Under the pieces are notes generated by a model. That model searched no databases. It saw only the letters and a program-made list of their open reading frames with translations, and was not told the origin of the DNA. Below, one piece after another: positions 1 to 8,916 of a stretch of DNA of 64,000 nt. The DNA is from Agrobacterium pusense (GTDB taxonomy: Bacteria; Pseudomonadota; Alphaproteobacteria; Rhizobiales; Rhizobiaceae), in assembly GCF_900102105.1 (NCBI RefSeq), contig NZ_FNBB01000003.1, positions 372,001 to 436,000 on the forward strand. Reading direction: 5' to 3'. Position 1 is the first letter of the stretch; every line of letters starts with the position of its first letter. The position numbers and the translations under genes were made by a program.

Positions 1-675
1 GTCGGAAGCGCGCTCATAGAGAGAAAGCAGGCTGCTTTCGGTTTCTGCCGCAATCAGGCTGGAACCATATATCGCCAGCTCCCATAAAATGGGCAGGATG
101 CAGAGTGCGGCGAAAAACACCCCGGCATGTCGCCGCCGCAGGCTGTCGAGCCTGTCTACTGCGCGCGCAAAAGGCGGACGTTTCAGAAGATACAAGAGAG
201 CGGCAAGCACCACGGAATAGGCGATGAGAGCGGGCAGGAACCACAGATGCATGATCCATTGTTCACTCGGGCGCAGCAGACCCGGCAGGCTCTCAATCAG
301 TCCTTCGGCTGCAATCTCGCCTTTGGCGATACCGGCCAGTCGCAACAGTAAAAGCTGCAGCGGCCCGAGCAGAACGAGCGTCACGACGAAGGGCACGCCG
401 AGGCGGAGGAAACGTTGTCTGAGCCAAGGCATTTTGCCTTTTTTGCCGATGACCATGGTGGAAAAATACCCGGCGACCAGAAAAAACGCCGGCATTCGGA
501 AGGTGACGAGCCCGGCACCAAGCGCGGTCAGGAGCGTGCTGGTCTCAAAATCCTTGATGTCCCAGGGCAAGGCGTAGCTATAGAGCAGTGAGGCATGATA
601 GGGAATGCCGAGCAGCATCAGAAGCGCTCGCAACGGGTCCCAGTAATGTTCATAATCTGAACTGCTCGGTTGCAT
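1..675 (-). CDS. OpgC/MdoC-like membrane acyltransferase (partial, C-terminus outside window)
   Basis: The reverse strand is open from an ATG at 675 to the window edge, giving the first 225 residues of an acyltransferase-3 family membrane protein. The order RALLMLLGIPYHASLLYS, then FRMPAFFLVAGYFS, then HLWFLPALIAY closely parallels E. coli OpgC (MdoC), which transfers succinyl groups to periplasmic glucans. The conserved His near residue 27 and several hydrophobic segments are visible. The start is backed by a GAGGAG Shine-Dalgarno directly upstream. By family it should sit in the inner membrane and decorate a glucan or other polysaccharide. The acceptor cannot be read from sequence: cyclic beta-glucan is an inference from the rhizobial background, and O-antigen or another glycan is possible. 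Confidence 0.8.
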   Translation of the reverse strand, partial: MQPSSSDYEHYWDPLRALLMLLGIPYHASLLYSYALPWDIKDFETSTLLTALGAGLVTFRMPAFFLVAGYFSTMVIGKKGKMPWLRQRFLRLGVPFVVTLVLLGPLQLLLLRLAGIAKGEIAAEGLIESLPGLLRPSEQWIMHLWFLPALIAYSVVLAALLYLLKRPPFARAVDRLDSLRRRHAGVFFAALCILPILWELAIYGSSLIAAETESSLLSLYERASD

Positions 676-697
676 TTTCTCCTCGCGTCGCACATGC

Positions 698-711
698 GAT
701 CACGCGTGATC
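698..711. promoter_or_regulatory. 14-bp perfect palindrome in front of the OpgC-like gene
   Basis: GATCACGCGTGATC is a perfect palindrome 23 bp upstream of the start codon of the acyltransferase gene. Its position would suit a dimeric regulator. No regulator is encoded next to it and the assignment is inference only. Confidence 0.25.
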
Positions 712-756
712 TGCGCTAGCCGACACGACTATTGGTGGAAAACGCTAACAAACCCT

Positions 757-1650
757 TCATGCGCCGGCCGGTGTGGGCGGAGCCTTCTTTTTGGGTAGAA
801 GATCGAGCACCAGCGCGCAGCCGAGGATAATGATGCCCGCGCCGAAGAGCTGAGGCAGCGACAGCGGCTCATCCAGCACGAGGGCGCCGATAAGCACCGC
901 CACAACGGTGACTGCAAACTCCACACTGATGGCCTTTGTCGCGCCGATAACCGAGACGAGGCGGAAATAGGTTATGTAGGTGAGGCCGCTCATGACGATG
1001 GCCTGGATGAGCAGGTATAGGTAGTCGATCGGCGCGGGAATGCGGGGAATCGGAACTGCCAGCAGCAGTGGCAGCGTCATGATACCACCGGTCATGAATG
1101 AGCCGATGGTAATTTCCCATGAACCCACGCCTTTGAGATACCTGCTGGCATAATTGCTGCCGAAGGCCGCGCAGATGCAGGCGGCGACACAGGCGATGCA
1201 GCCGATGACAAAACCGGTCGTGACGGGTACGGCGGGAAAACCCACGAGCAGCACAATGCCGCCGAAGCCCAAAACCAGCCCCACGACACCTTGCCTCGTC
1301 AGTCGCTCCAGCCCCCAGACCTGCGAGATGAGCATGGAAAAAAGCGGGATGGTCGCGACCAATATTGCGGACATGGCGGTCCCGACAAGTGGCGTGCCAT
1401 AAGAAAGGCCGATCAACTGGCCGGCAACGGTGGTTGCGCCCACAATGGCAAAGGCTTGCCAGCTTGCCGAAAACGCCAGTTTGCGTCGCGCAGTTCTCGC
1501 GATCAGGAAAAGAGTGGTGGCGGTCACCAGTGACCGCAACGTCACTGCGCCGATCCAGCCGAACGCATCCACAACCTGTAGAAGCAGGAGGAAGGACGCG
1601 CCCCATGCGAGTGCGAGAAAAACATAGGCGGCAAGATCGCGAGGGGCCAT
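757..1650 (-). CDS. EamA/DMT-family transporter
   Basis: This is a 297-residue, strongly hydrophobic protein with the build of a ten-helix drug/metabolite transporter made of two EamA repeats. It opens with MAPRDLAAYVFLALAWGASF, the usual first helix with a conserved W-G-(S/A)-x-F signature, and ends with a short basic tail (LLPKKKAPPT). An upstream in-frame ATG at 1743 would add 31 polar residues that are not typical of the family, so I chose the ATG at 1650, although no strong ribosome site precedes either. Members export amino acids, nucleotides or drugs from the cytoplasm. Substrate cannot be inferred. It stands alone between the OpgC-like gene and secA, all on the minus strand. Confidence 0.8.
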   Translation of the reverse strand: MAPRDLAAYVFLALAWGASFLLLLQVVDAFGWIGAVTLRSLVTATTLFLIARTARRKLAFSASWQAFAIVGATTVAGQLIGLSYGTPLVGTAMSAILVATIPLFSMLISQVWGLERLTRQGVVGLVLGFGGIVLLVGFPAVPVTTGFVIGCIACVAACICAAFGSNYASRYLKGVGSWEITIGSFMTGGIMTLPLLLAVPIPRIPAPIDYLYLLIQAIVMSGLTYITYFRLVSVIGATKAISVEFAVTVVAVLIGALVLDEPLSLPQLFGAGIIILGCALVLDLLPKKKAPPTPAGA

Positions 1651-1725
1651 GGCAGCATTTTCCGGAGGATGATCCAGCTCCCATATTGGAAACCGATCAT
1701 GCCCGTCAACAACAATGAATTGCGC

Positions 1726-1760
1726 AAAGAAAATCGCCCGCAACCTGGGTTACGGGCGAT
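1726..1760 (-). terminator. Rho-independent terminator of secA
   Basis: Read on the minus strand just downstream of the secA stop, the arms ATCGCCCG and CGGGCGAT (1753-1760 and 1733-1740) enclose a 12-nt loop and are followed by TTTCTTT. It would separate secA from the transporter gene. Confidence 0.7.
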
Positions 1761-1785
1761 GGTCTTCATCGGATATGCGCGGCGT

Positions 1786-4503
1786 TCAGGCCTGTTCGTA
1801 AACGCCGTGGCAGTGCTTGTATTTCTTGCCGGATCCGCAGGGGCACATTTCATTGCGGCCGATACGGCCCCAGGTGGCGGGGTTGTTCGGATCGCGCTCC
1901 TCGGCCGGCACGAAGGCGGCAGGCGTCGCCTGCAAGCCCTGAGCCATTTCATCCTCGCCCGTGTTCGGGTCAAGGTGATGGGCAGTCATTTCCGGCAGTT
2001 CCGGCTGCTGCGGCTCCTGCTGAACCAGTTCCACACGCATCAGCTGGGCGGTCACGGCTTCGCGCAGATTGGCGAGCAGCGCCTGGAAGAGTTCGAAGGC
2101 TTCCGCCTTGTACTCCTGCAGCGGGTCGCGCTGCGCATAACCGCGGAAACCGACGACGGAGCGGAGATGATCGAGGTTGACGATATGCTCGCGCCACAGA
2201 TGGTCGATCGTCTGGAGAATGACCGAGCGTTCGACATAGGTCATGATCTCGGGGCCGAAACGTTCCGCACGCTCGGCGGCGTATTTGTCGGCGGCCTCGG
2301 TGACGCGCTGGAGAATATCGTCTTCGGCGATGCCTTCTTCCTTCGCCCACTCTTCCACCGGCAGGTCGAGGTTGAGGAACTGGGCGATGCCGGCCTTCAG
2401 GCCTGCAATATCCCACTGTTCGGCATAGGCATTTTCGGGAATATGCTTGGTGACGAGCATTTCGATGACTTCGTGACGCATATCGGCTGCGGTTTCGCCG
2501 ATATTATCGGCTTCCATCAACTCAAGGCGCTGATCGAAGATCACCTTGCGCTGATCGTTCAGCACGTCGTCATATTTCAGAAGGTTCTTGCGGGTCTCGA
2601 AGTTGCGGGCTTCGACCTTCTTCTGGGCGCGTTCCAGCGCCTTGTTGATCCACGGATGGACGATGGCCTCGCCTTCCTTGAGACCCAGCTTCTGCAGCAT
2701 CGAGTCCATGCGCTCGGAACCGAAGATACGCATCAGGTCGTCCTGAAGCGACAGGTAGAATTTCGAGCGGCCCGGGTCGCCCTGACGGCCGGAACGGCCA
2801 CGCAGCTGGTTGTCGATACGGCGGCTTTCATGGCGTTCGGTGGCGATGACGTAGAGGCCGCCGGCGGCCAGCGCCTTTTCCTTGAGCACCTTGATTTCGG
2901 CGCGAATCGCCTGTTCCTTCGCATCGCGCTCCGGACCCGGCTCCATGCCTTCCAGCTCGCGCTCGAGACGCATCTCGACATTGCCGCCAAGCTGGATGTC
3001 GGTACCGCGGCCCGCCATGTTGGTGGCGATGGTGACGGCGCCCGGCACACCGGCCTGCGAGACGATATAAGCTTCCTGCTCGTGGTAACGGGCGTTCAGG
3101 ACCTGGAAGTCGGAGAAACCGGACTGGCGCAGGAGATGTGCCAGAAGCTCGGATTTTTCAATCGACGTCGTGCCCACCAGAACCGGCTGGCCGCGCTCAT
3201 GCGCTGCCTTGATCTCGGTAATGATCGCCTGGAATTTCTCTTCGCCGGTGCGATAAACCTCGTCGTCTTCGTCGATACGCTGGATCGGCAGGTTGGTCGG
3301 CACCTCGATGACATCGAGGCCGTAGATGTTGCCGAATTCTTCCGCTTCCGTCGCTGCCGTACCCGTCATGCCGGCCAGCTTTTCATACATGCGGAAATAA
3401 TTCTGGAAGGTGACGGAGGACAGCGTCTGGTTTTCCGGCTGGATCTGTACCTTTTCCTTGGCTTCGAGAGCCTGGTGCTGACCTTCGGAGTAACGACGGC
3501 CCGGCATCATGCGACCGGTAAATTCGTCAATGATGACGATTTCGTCGTTGCGGACGATGTAGTCCTTGTCGCGGGTGAAGAGCTTGTGGGCCTTCAGCGC
3601 ATTATTGATGTGGTGGACGATCGCGACGTTCTCGACATCGTAAAGCGATTCGCCCTTGAGCAGCCCCGCCTGCCGCAGCAGGTTTTCGAGCTTTTCGGTG
3701 CCTTCTTCGGAGAAGTTGGCCGAGCGCTGCTTCTCATCGATTTCGTAATCTTCCGGCGTCAAGAGCGGAATGAAGGCGTCGATGGTATTGTAGAGATCGG
3801 AACGGTCGTCCAGCGGCCCGGAAATGATGAGCGGCGTGCGCGCCTCATCGACCAGGATCGAGTCGACTTCGTCGACGATTGCGTAGTTGTGGCCGCGCTG
3901 AACCATCTGGGCGCGGTCATATTTCATGTTGTCGCGCAGGTAATCGAAGCCGAGCTCGTTATTCGTCGCGTAGGTGATGTCGCAGGCATAGGCCTCGCGG
4001 CGCTGGTCGTCGTCAAGGCCATGAACGATGACGCCGGTGGTGAGGCCGAGGAAGCGATAGAGCCGGCTCATCGTGGCGGCGTCGCGCTGGGCGAGGTAGT
4101 CGTTGACGGTGACGACGTGCACACCCTTGCCGGCGAGCGCGTTGAGGTACACCGCAAGAGTGGCCACCAGCGTCTTGCCTTCACCCGTTTTCATCTCGGC
4201 GATGGCGCCGCCATGCAGGATCATGCCGCCTGTCAGCTGCACGTCGAAGGGACGCATGCCGAGAACGCGGCGCGATGCTTCGCGGGCCACGGCAAATGCC
4301 GGGATCAGCAGGTCGTCGAGTGTCTTGCCGTCTGCCAGCTGCTGGCGGAACTCGGCGGTCTTGGCCGCCAGCGCTTCGTCGGAGAGCGCCTTGGTGGCTT
4401 CTTCCAGCGCATTGATGGCTGCGATCTTGCTTTTATAAGAGCGGACGCGGCGATCATTTGCCGAACCGAACAACTTGCGGGCTATTCCGCCGAGACTGAC
4501 CAT
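1786..4503 (-). CDS. secA: Preprotein translocase ATPase SecA
   Basis: SecA is the motor ATPase that pushes unfolded preproteins through SecYEG. The 905-residue product has the normal alphaproteobacterial length. Visible are the Walker A segment MKTGEGKT (about residues 104-111), the DEAD-like [15 protein letters not shown], the second nucleotide-binding motifs with [11 protein letters not shown] and [11 protein letters not shown], and a C-terminal zinc-binding tail with [14 protein letters not shown] that contacts SecB and phospholipid. The frame is open upstream to 4554, but I placed the start at the ATG giving [13 protein letters not shown], the conserved SecA N-terminus. The gene diverges from the parvulin gene across about 240 bp, an arrangement that pairs two envelope-biogenesis genes. 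A large open frame on the opposite strand is a shadow. Confidence 0.97.
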   Translation of the reverse strand: MVSLGGIARKLFGSANDRRVRSYKSKIAAINALEEATKALSDEALAAKTAEFRQQLADGKTLDDLLIPAFAVAREASRRVLGMRPFDVQLTGGMILHGGAIAEMKTGEGKTLVATLAVYLNALAGKGVHVVTVNDYLAQRDAATMSRLYRFLGLTTGVIVHGLDDDQRREAYACDITYATNNELGFDYLRDNMKYDRAQMVQRGHNYAIVDEVDSILVDEARTPLIISGPLDDRSDLYNTIDAFIPLLTPEDYEIDEKQRSANFSEEGTEKLENLLRQAGLLKGESLYDVENVAIVHHINNALKAHKLFTRDKDYIVRNDEIVIIDEFTGRMMPGRRYSEGQHQALEAKEKVQIQPENQTLSSVTFQNYFRMYEKLAGMTGTAATEAEEFGNIYGLDVIEVPTNLPIQRIDEDDEVYRTGEEKFQAIITEIKAAHERGQPVLVGTTSIEKSELLAHLLRQSGFSDFQVLNARYHEQEAYIVSQAGVPGAVTIATNMAGRGTDIQLGGNVEMRLERELEGMEPGPERDAKEQAIRAEIKVLKEKALAAGGLYVIATERHESRRIDNQLRGRSGRQGDPGRSKFYLSLQDDLMRIFGSERMDSMLQKLGLKEGEAIVHPWINKALERAQKKVEARNFETRKNLLKYDDVLNDQRKVIFDQRLELMEADNIGETAADMRHEVIEMLVTKHIPENAYAEQWDIAGLKAGIAQFLNLDLPVEEWAKEEGIAEDDILQRVTEAADKYAAERAERFGPEIMTYVERSVILQTIDHLWREHIVNLDHLRSVVGFRGYAQRDPLQEYKAEAFELFQALLANLREAVTAQLMRVELVQQEPQQPELPEMTAHHLDPNTGEDEMAQGLQATPAAFVPAEERDPNNPATWGRIGRNEMCPCGSGKKYKHCHGVYEQA

Positions 4504-4745
4504 CTTACTGGCCCTTTCTGAAATTCCGTTTTGCCGGGCGCTTTGGTCCGTCACGCTGTTTTCAGCACAAATGACGGACTTCGCCCTTCAACGTATCTGG
4601 ACGCGAGGTTGCGTGACAGATAAGAGGGGGGGCAAATGATGTCAACGGTTCTGCCCGTTACAGAATGGCCACATTCCGGTGTTTGGAAGTTTTTTCAGAG
4701 CCGGAAACCATGTCTGGAGCCGGCATTGTCCCCGAAAGGTTCAAA

Positions 4746-5609
4746 ATGTTGCGCTATAATAAAATTGCGGCTGCGGTGATTGTGGCCACGCTCGGCCTCC
4801 AGCTTCCGGCTTTCGCACAGGAAGACAAGGTCGTCGCCAAGGTCGGCGATCTGGAAATCCACCAGTCCGAACTCGACCTCGCCATGAGCAACCTCGATCC
4901 GCAACTCGCGCAGCTTCCCGACGAGCAGAAGAAGGTCGCAGCCCTTTCCGGCGCGATCGATGTCAAGCTTCTCGTCAAGAACGCCAGCGCCGAAGGTCTG
5001 GAAAAGACTGAAGATTTCAAGAAGCGCATGGAATTCATCCAGGACCGTGAGCTGCATAACGCGTATTTCCGCAAGCACGTGGTCGACGCCGTCACCAATG
5101 ACGAAGTAAAGGCTCGCTACGACAAGGAAGTCGCAGCCCTGCCGCAGGAAGAAGAGATCAAGGCAGCTCACATCCTCGTCGCCAGCGAGGACGAAGCCAA
5201 GGACATCATCAAGCAGCTTGATTCGGGCAAGGATTTCGCAGCCCTCGCCAAGGAAAAATCCACCGATTCCAACAAGGATGACGGTGGCGATCTCGGTTGG
5301 TTCGGCAAGGGCCGCATGGTTCCGGAATTCGAAGAAGCCGCCTTCGGCCTCGAAAAGGGCGCCTACACCAAAACGCCTGTGAAGACCCAGTTCGGCTTCC
5401 ACGTCATCAAGCTGGAAGACAAGCGCATCGCGCCGCCGCCGGCTTTCGAGCAGGTCGAGCCGCAGGTTCGTCAGCTTGTCATGCGCGACAAGTACGTTGC
5501 CCTCATCGAGAAGGCCAAGGCTGACCAGAAGATCGAAATCATGGATGAGACACTGAAGAAGGGCTACGACGAAGCCACGAAGGAACAGCAGGCACAGCCG
5601 CAGCAGTAA
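4746..5609 (+). CDS. Periplasmic parvulin-type peptidyl-prolyl isomerase
   Basis: The 287-residue protein has a signal peptide (residues 1-24, ending LPAFA before QEDK), a SurA/PrsA-like N-terminal chaperone region, a parvulin domain at about 138-227 (AAHILVASEDEA through GGDLGWFGKG to TQFGFHVIKLEDKR) and a charged Gln-rich tail. The family catalyses cis-trans isomerisation of prolyl bonds and helps secreted or outer-membrane proteins fold in the periplasm. I chose the ATG at 4746 because a canonical signal peptide starts there and GAAAGG lies upstream; in-frame ATGs at 4665 and 4710 would place extra residues before it. It diverges from secA and is followed by its own hairpin terminator. Confidence 0.9.
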   Translation: MLRYNKIAAAVIVATLGLQLPAFAQEDKVVAKVGDLEIHQSELDLAMSNLDPQLAQLPDEQKKVAALSGAIDVKLLVKNASAEGLEKTEDFKKRMEFIQDRELHNAYFRKHVVDAVTNDEVKARYDKEVAALPQEEEIKAAHILVASEDEAKDIIKQLDSGKDFAALAKEKSTDSNKDDGGDLGWFGKGRMVPEFEEAAFGLEKGAYTKTPVKTQFGFHVIKLEDKRIAPPPAFEQVEPQVRQLVMRDKYVALIEKAKADQKIEIMDETLKKGYDEATKEQQAQPQQ

Positions 5610-5620
5610 AATTTCGGATT

Positions 5621-5649
5621 ACGGGGCGGCTTAACGGCCGCCCCGTTTC
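5621..5649 (+). terminator. Rho-independent terminator after the parvulin gene
   Basis: The perfect arms ACGGGGCGGC (5621-5630) and GCCGCCCCGT (5637-5646) enclose a 6-nt loop and are followed by a short T run. It lies 12 bp after the stop codon. Confidence 0.75.
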
Positions 5650-5697
5650 ATCTCAGGCCATCTCCAGACATCCATTCCAGAATTTCAGGCGCTTCCC

Positions 5698-6939
5698 ATG
5701 TCCGTTGCCGTTTCTCCGCTCGCTCCGAAATCCTATCCTGACATGCCTGCGCTCCGCGGCGTTCGCATGGCGACGGCCGCCGCCGGCATCAAGTACAAGA
5801 ACCGCACGGACGTTCTCTTGATGGTGTTCGACAAGCCTGCAAGCGTTGCGGGCGTCTTCACCAAGTCGAAATGCCCTTCCGCCCCGGTTGATTTCTGCCG
5901 CGCCAATCTCGGCGGCGGCGCGGCGCGCGCCGTGGTGGTCAATTCCGGCAATGCCAATGCCTTTACCGGCCTCAAGGGCAAGGCCGCGACCGAGCTGACG
6001 GCGAAATCCGCCGCAGCTGCCGTCGGCTGCTCCGAAGGAGAGGTCTTTCTGGCATCGACGGGCGTGATTGGGGAACCGCTGGATGCCTCGAAATTCGCCG
6101 GTGTCCTGGGTGACATGAATGTTCGGGCAGAAGCCGATTTCTGGCAGGAAGCCGCCAAGGCGATCATGACGACCGACACCTATCCGAAAGTCGCCAGCCG
6201 CACCGCCGAGATCGGCGGCGTGATCGTGACGATCAACGGTATCGCCAAGGGCGCCGGCATGATCGCGCCCGATATGGCGACGATGCTTTCCTTCGTTGTG
6301 ACGGATGCGGATATTGAGCCTGCCGCGTTGCAGGCCCTGTTATCGGCCGGCGTTGGCCCGACCTTCAATTCCGTAACGGTCGACAGCGATACCTCCACCT
6401 CCGACACGTTGATGCTGTTCGCCACGGGCGCTGCGGCCGAAGACGGCCAGATGAAAGTGACGAATGCCGATGATGAGCGCCTTTCCGGCTTCCGCGCCGC
6501 GCTGAACGATCTTCTGAAGGACCTTGCCTTGCAGGTCGTTCGTGATGGCGAAGGCGCGCGCAAGATGGTGGAAGTTACCGTGACAGGAGCGGAAAACGAC
6601 GCCGCCGCCAAGAAGATCGCCCTTTCCATCGCCAATTCACCGCTGGTGAAGACCGCGGTTGCCGGTGAGGACGCCAATTGGGGCCGTGTCGTCATGGCCG
6701 TCGGCAAATCAGGCGAAATGGCGGACCGCGACCGTCTTGCCATCTGGTTCGGCGGCGTGCGCGTGGCCGTCAACGGCGAACGCGACCCGAACTATTCCGA
6801 AGCGGAAACCAGTGCCGTCATGAAACTGGAAGACATCACTGTAAAGGTCGATATCGGCCTCGGTCAGGGAACGGCCACGGTCTGGACCTGTGACCTGACG
6901 AAAGAATATGTTGCGATCAACGGCGACTACCGGAGCTGA
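5698..6939 (+). CDS. argJ: Bifunctional ornithine acetyltransferase/N-acetylglutamate synthase ArgJ
   Basis: ArgJ recycles the acetyl group in arginine biosynthesis by moving it from N-acetylornithine to glutamate. Some members also make N-acetylglutamate from acetyl-CoA. The 413-residue precursor is autocleaved into two chains. The cleavage motif [14 protein letters not shown] is present, with the expected Ala-Thr junction at residues 194-195, Thr being the nucleophile. The oxyanion pair (STGVIG) and the conserved C-terminus ending in AINGDYRS are also visible. The acetyltransferase gene that follows starts 18 bp after its stop, so the two are probably cotranscribed with mutT. Confidence 0.97.
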   Translation: MSVAVSPLAPKSYPDMPALRGVRMATAAAGIKYKNRTDVLLMVFDKPASVAGVFTKSKCPSAPVDFCRANLGGGAARAVVVNSGNANAFTGLKGKAATELTAKSAAAAVGCSEGEVFLASTGVIGEPLDASKFAGVLGDMNVRAEADFWQEAAKAIMTTDTYPKVASRTAEIGGVIVTINGIAKGAGMIAPDMATMLSFVVTDADIEPAALQALLSAGVGPTFNSVTVDSDTSTSDTLMLFATGAAAEDGQMKVTNADDERLSGFRAALNDLLKDLALQVVRDGEGARKMVEVTVTGAENDAAAKKIALSIANSPLVKTAVAGEDANWGRVVMAVGKSGEMADRDRLAIWFGGVRVAVNGERDPNYSEAETSAVMKLEDITVKVDIGLGQGTATVWTCDLTKEYVAINGDYRS

Positions 6940-6957
6940 CCGTTGGAGCCGAAGAGA

Positions 6958-7734
6958 ATGCAGGACAACAAGGCCGTCAATCTGCCGCTGGTTCGCCGTC
7001 TGGAAGCCGTCAGCTTCCGGGCGTGGCCAGCCTCGTCGGTTATTTATGACGGCAGCTGGCAAATTCGTCTCACGGGTTCGCATCCCTCCAAGCGTATCAA
7101 CTGCGTAGTGCCGCTCGATCCGTCCGATTACGGAAACAGCGCGGTGCGGCTGGAAAAGGCGCGTAAGCGTTTCGATGATTTCGGCCGGCCGCTGGTGGTG
7201 CGCGAAACGACGCTGATGCCGCCGCAGCTTGTGGAATTTCTGGTCAATGACGGCTGGTCGATGTTCGAAGAGGTTGTGGTCATGACGGCCGATCTTTCCG
7301 ACATGGAGTTGCCGGAAACGCTGGTCAGCCTTCCGAGCCACGATATCGGCCGTTTTGTAGAGGCGAGCATCAAGGTGAGCGATGGCGATCCGGCGCTGCG
7401 CCCGGCAATTGCTGAAATCGTCAGTTCCATCAAGCCGACGCTCGGTCTCTTCATCAATGAGGAAGTGGAAGGCAATCCGCTTGCAACCGTCATCTGCGTG
7501 CAGGACAACGATCTTGCCGGCATCCTTTCCCTCGATGTCGAAAAGTCGCAGCGTAAGAAGGGCCTCGGTACGCAAATCCTGTCATCCGCACTGCGCTGGG
7601 CCAGGATCAGCGGCGCAAAAAGCGCGTGGCTGCAAGTTGAAGCCGCCAATGCACCGGCAATCGCACTTTATGAGAAATTCGGCTTCTCCGAGGCCTATCG
7701 CTATCGCTATTGGCGCAAGGGTTCAGGAGAATGA
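6958..7734 (+). CDS. GNAT-family N-acetyltransferase
   Basis: The 258-residue protein carries a C-terminal GNAT fold. The acetyl-CoA loop is QRKKGLGTQILSSALRWA and is followed by the typical NAPAIALYEKFGFSEAYRYRYWRK ending, given here as separate motifs NAPAIALYEKFGF and YRYRYWRK. The N-terminal half (about 1-120) is conserved in layout but has no motif I recognise. I selected the ATG at 6958 behind GAAGAGA; a TTG at 6943 is in frame and would add five residues. It lies 18 bp after argJ and overlaps the start of mutT by four bases (ATGA), so the three genes form an operon. The substrate is unknown; a link with arginine metabolism is suggested only by position. Confidence 0.85.
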   Translation: MQDNKAVNLPLVRRLEAVSFRAWPASSVIYDGSWQIRLTGSHPSKRINCVVPLDPSDYGNSAVRLEKARKRFDDFGRPLVVRETTLMPPQLVEFLVNDGWSMFEEVVVMTADLSDMELPETLVSLPSHDIGRFVEASIKVSDGDPALRPAIAEIVSSIKPTLGLFINEEVEGNPLATVICVQDNDLAGILSLDVEKSQRKKGLGTQILSSALRWARISGAKSAWLQVEAANAPAIALYEKFGFSEAYRYRYWRKGSGE

Positions 7735-8144
7735 GCGAGGCCGGCAAAAAAATCCTGCTGGTCGCCGCCTGCGCCCTTCTCGATCAGGATGGCCGCATTC
7801 TTCTGGCGCAACGTCCGGAGGGCAAGTCGCTCGCGGGCCTGTGGGAGTTTCCGGGCGGCAAGGTGGAGCAGGGCGAGACGCCCGAGGAAACCCTCGTGCG
7901 CGAACTGGACGAGGAGCTGGGTATCAAAACCAAGATCGCCTGCCTTGCGCCTTTGACATTTGCCAGCCACACTTATGAAACATTCCACCTTCTGATGCCG
8001 CTTTACGTGTGCCGTCGTTACGAGGGCATTGCGCATGGCCGGGAAGGACAGGCGCTGAAATGGGTAAAACCGCAGGCATTGCGCGATTATCCCATGCCGC
8101 CGGCCGATGAGCCGCTGATCCCCTTCCTGCAGGATCTGCTTTAG
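7731..8144 (+). CDS. mutT: (Deoxy)nucleoside triphosphate pyrophosphohydrolase MutT (8-oxo-dGTPase)
   Basis: This 137-residue Nudix hydrolase contains the complete Nudix box GGKVEQGETPEETL-VRELDEELG at residues 42-64, with the catalytic REL-D-EE core intact. The short length, the AQRPEGKSLAGLWEFPGGK lead-in and the hydrophobic C-terminus fit MutT, which hydrolyses 8-oxo-dGTP and so prevents A:T to C:G transversions. The start ATG overlaps the stop of the GNAT gene (ATGA), indicating translational coupling. Thiamine-phosphate-linked and other MutT paralogues look similar, so the exact nucleotide is inferred. Confidence 0.9.
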   Translation: MSEAGKKILLVAACALLDQDGRILLAQRPEGKSLAGLWEFPGGKVEQGETPEETLVRELDEELGIKTKIACLAPLTFASHTYETFHLLMPLYVCRRYEGIAHGREGQALKWVKPQALRDYPMPPADEPLIPFLQDLL

Positions 8145-8315
8145 AACAGGCAATCGCCGGCGTCCCTCGCTTGTGATCCCGTCACAGCTTCGTGAAAATG
8201 CCCCGTTGCCAGTGCTTTGCCGTGTCAAAACGGGTCTGTGTTAAGAGATCGTTCAGCACCCTCTGGCAGATTGTTAAGCTAAAGAAGCGGTAAACTGCGC
8301 GTTACGAGGTTGGTC

Positions 8316-8630
8316 ATGAACGAGGATTTCTGGAAGACGGTGGAAGGTCGTCACTCTTATTCCGATAAATCCAGTCGCACCGGCGTTCTGAACGTCGCAT
8401 TGCTTTTCGGCACGGCCGTCATCGCCCTGTCGTTGATCATCACACCCATGCTCGCCGGAAAGTCTTCCACGCGTGTGGCGCAGTTCCCCGACAATTACGA
8501 CATGATCAGCACCGGCTCCATCAAGAAGACAGATGTGGGCAAGACATACTCCATCCGCCGTAGCATAACACAGCCGATGCCGGAAATGCCCTGCGTGGTG
8601 ACGGGCTACAGCAATGAGAGCGGTTGCTGA
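8316..8630 (+). CDS. Small single-pass membrane protein of unknown function
   Basis: The 104-residue protein begins MNEDFWKTVEGRHSYSDKSS, followed by one transmembrane stretch (VLNVALLFGTAVIALSLIITP, about 23-46 including flanks) and a polar domain ending in CVVTGYSNESGC with two cysteines. I used the ATG at 8316; a TTG two codons earlier is possible. I do not recognise a domain. It sits about 100 bp upstream of an Flp-type pilin gene on the same strand and may be coexpressed with it. The orientation (short cytoplasmic N-terminus, outside C-terminus) would fit an envelope accessory role, but this is inference. Confidence 0.65.
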   Translation: MNEDFWKTVEGRHSYSDKSSRTGVLNVALLFGTAVIALSLIITPMLAGKSSTRVAQFPDNYDMISTGSIKKTDVGKTYSIRRSITQPMPEMPCVVTGYSNESGC

Positions 8631-8728
8631 TCGTTTACCATTGTCGGTAACCGATCTCTCACATAGCCCGTCTAGAATAAGCCGACTTCAATAGGTCATA
8701 TTGCCGGCTGGCGGATTGGGCATATTCT

Positions 8729-8899
8729 GTGCTGCGTTCATTTATCGATTTCTGCAGGAATGAAGACGGCGCCAGCGCCGTTGAGTATGGCCTGATAGTG
8801 GCCGTGATTTCCGTCGCCCTTGTCGGCGGCGCGAGCGCTATCAGCAGCAACATCAATGCCCTGTTTCAGTTCATCGCCGACACTTTCGCCAGTGTCTGA
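8729..8899 (+). CDS. Flp-family type IVb pilin (orphan)
   Basis: A 56-residue frame starting at GTG 8729 gives VLRSFIDFCRNEDGASAVEY followed by GLIVAVISVALVGGAS. The G-A-(S/T)-A-(I/V)-E-Y-G-L-I signature with Glu+Tyr at mature positions 5-6 is diagnostic of Flp/Fap pilins, whose leader is cut after the Gly by a TadV-type prepilin peptidase before assembly into adhesive Tad pili. No ATG is available between the preceding in-frame stop (8678-8680) and the motif, so the GTG start is the best choice although no strong ribosome site precedes it. No tad/cpa assembly genes lie in the window, so export would depend on a locus elsewhere. Confidence 0.8.
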   Translation: MLRSFIDFCRNEDGASAVEYGLIVAVISVALVGGASAISSNINALFQFIADTFASV

Positions 8900-8916
8900 A
8901 ACGGTCATTCTTGCGT

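Noticed and set aside
1669-4521. 950-codon open frame on the plus strand opposite secA
   Set aside because: It is the antisense shadow of secA produced by high GC and codon bias; it has no recognisable domain and secA is unmistakable.
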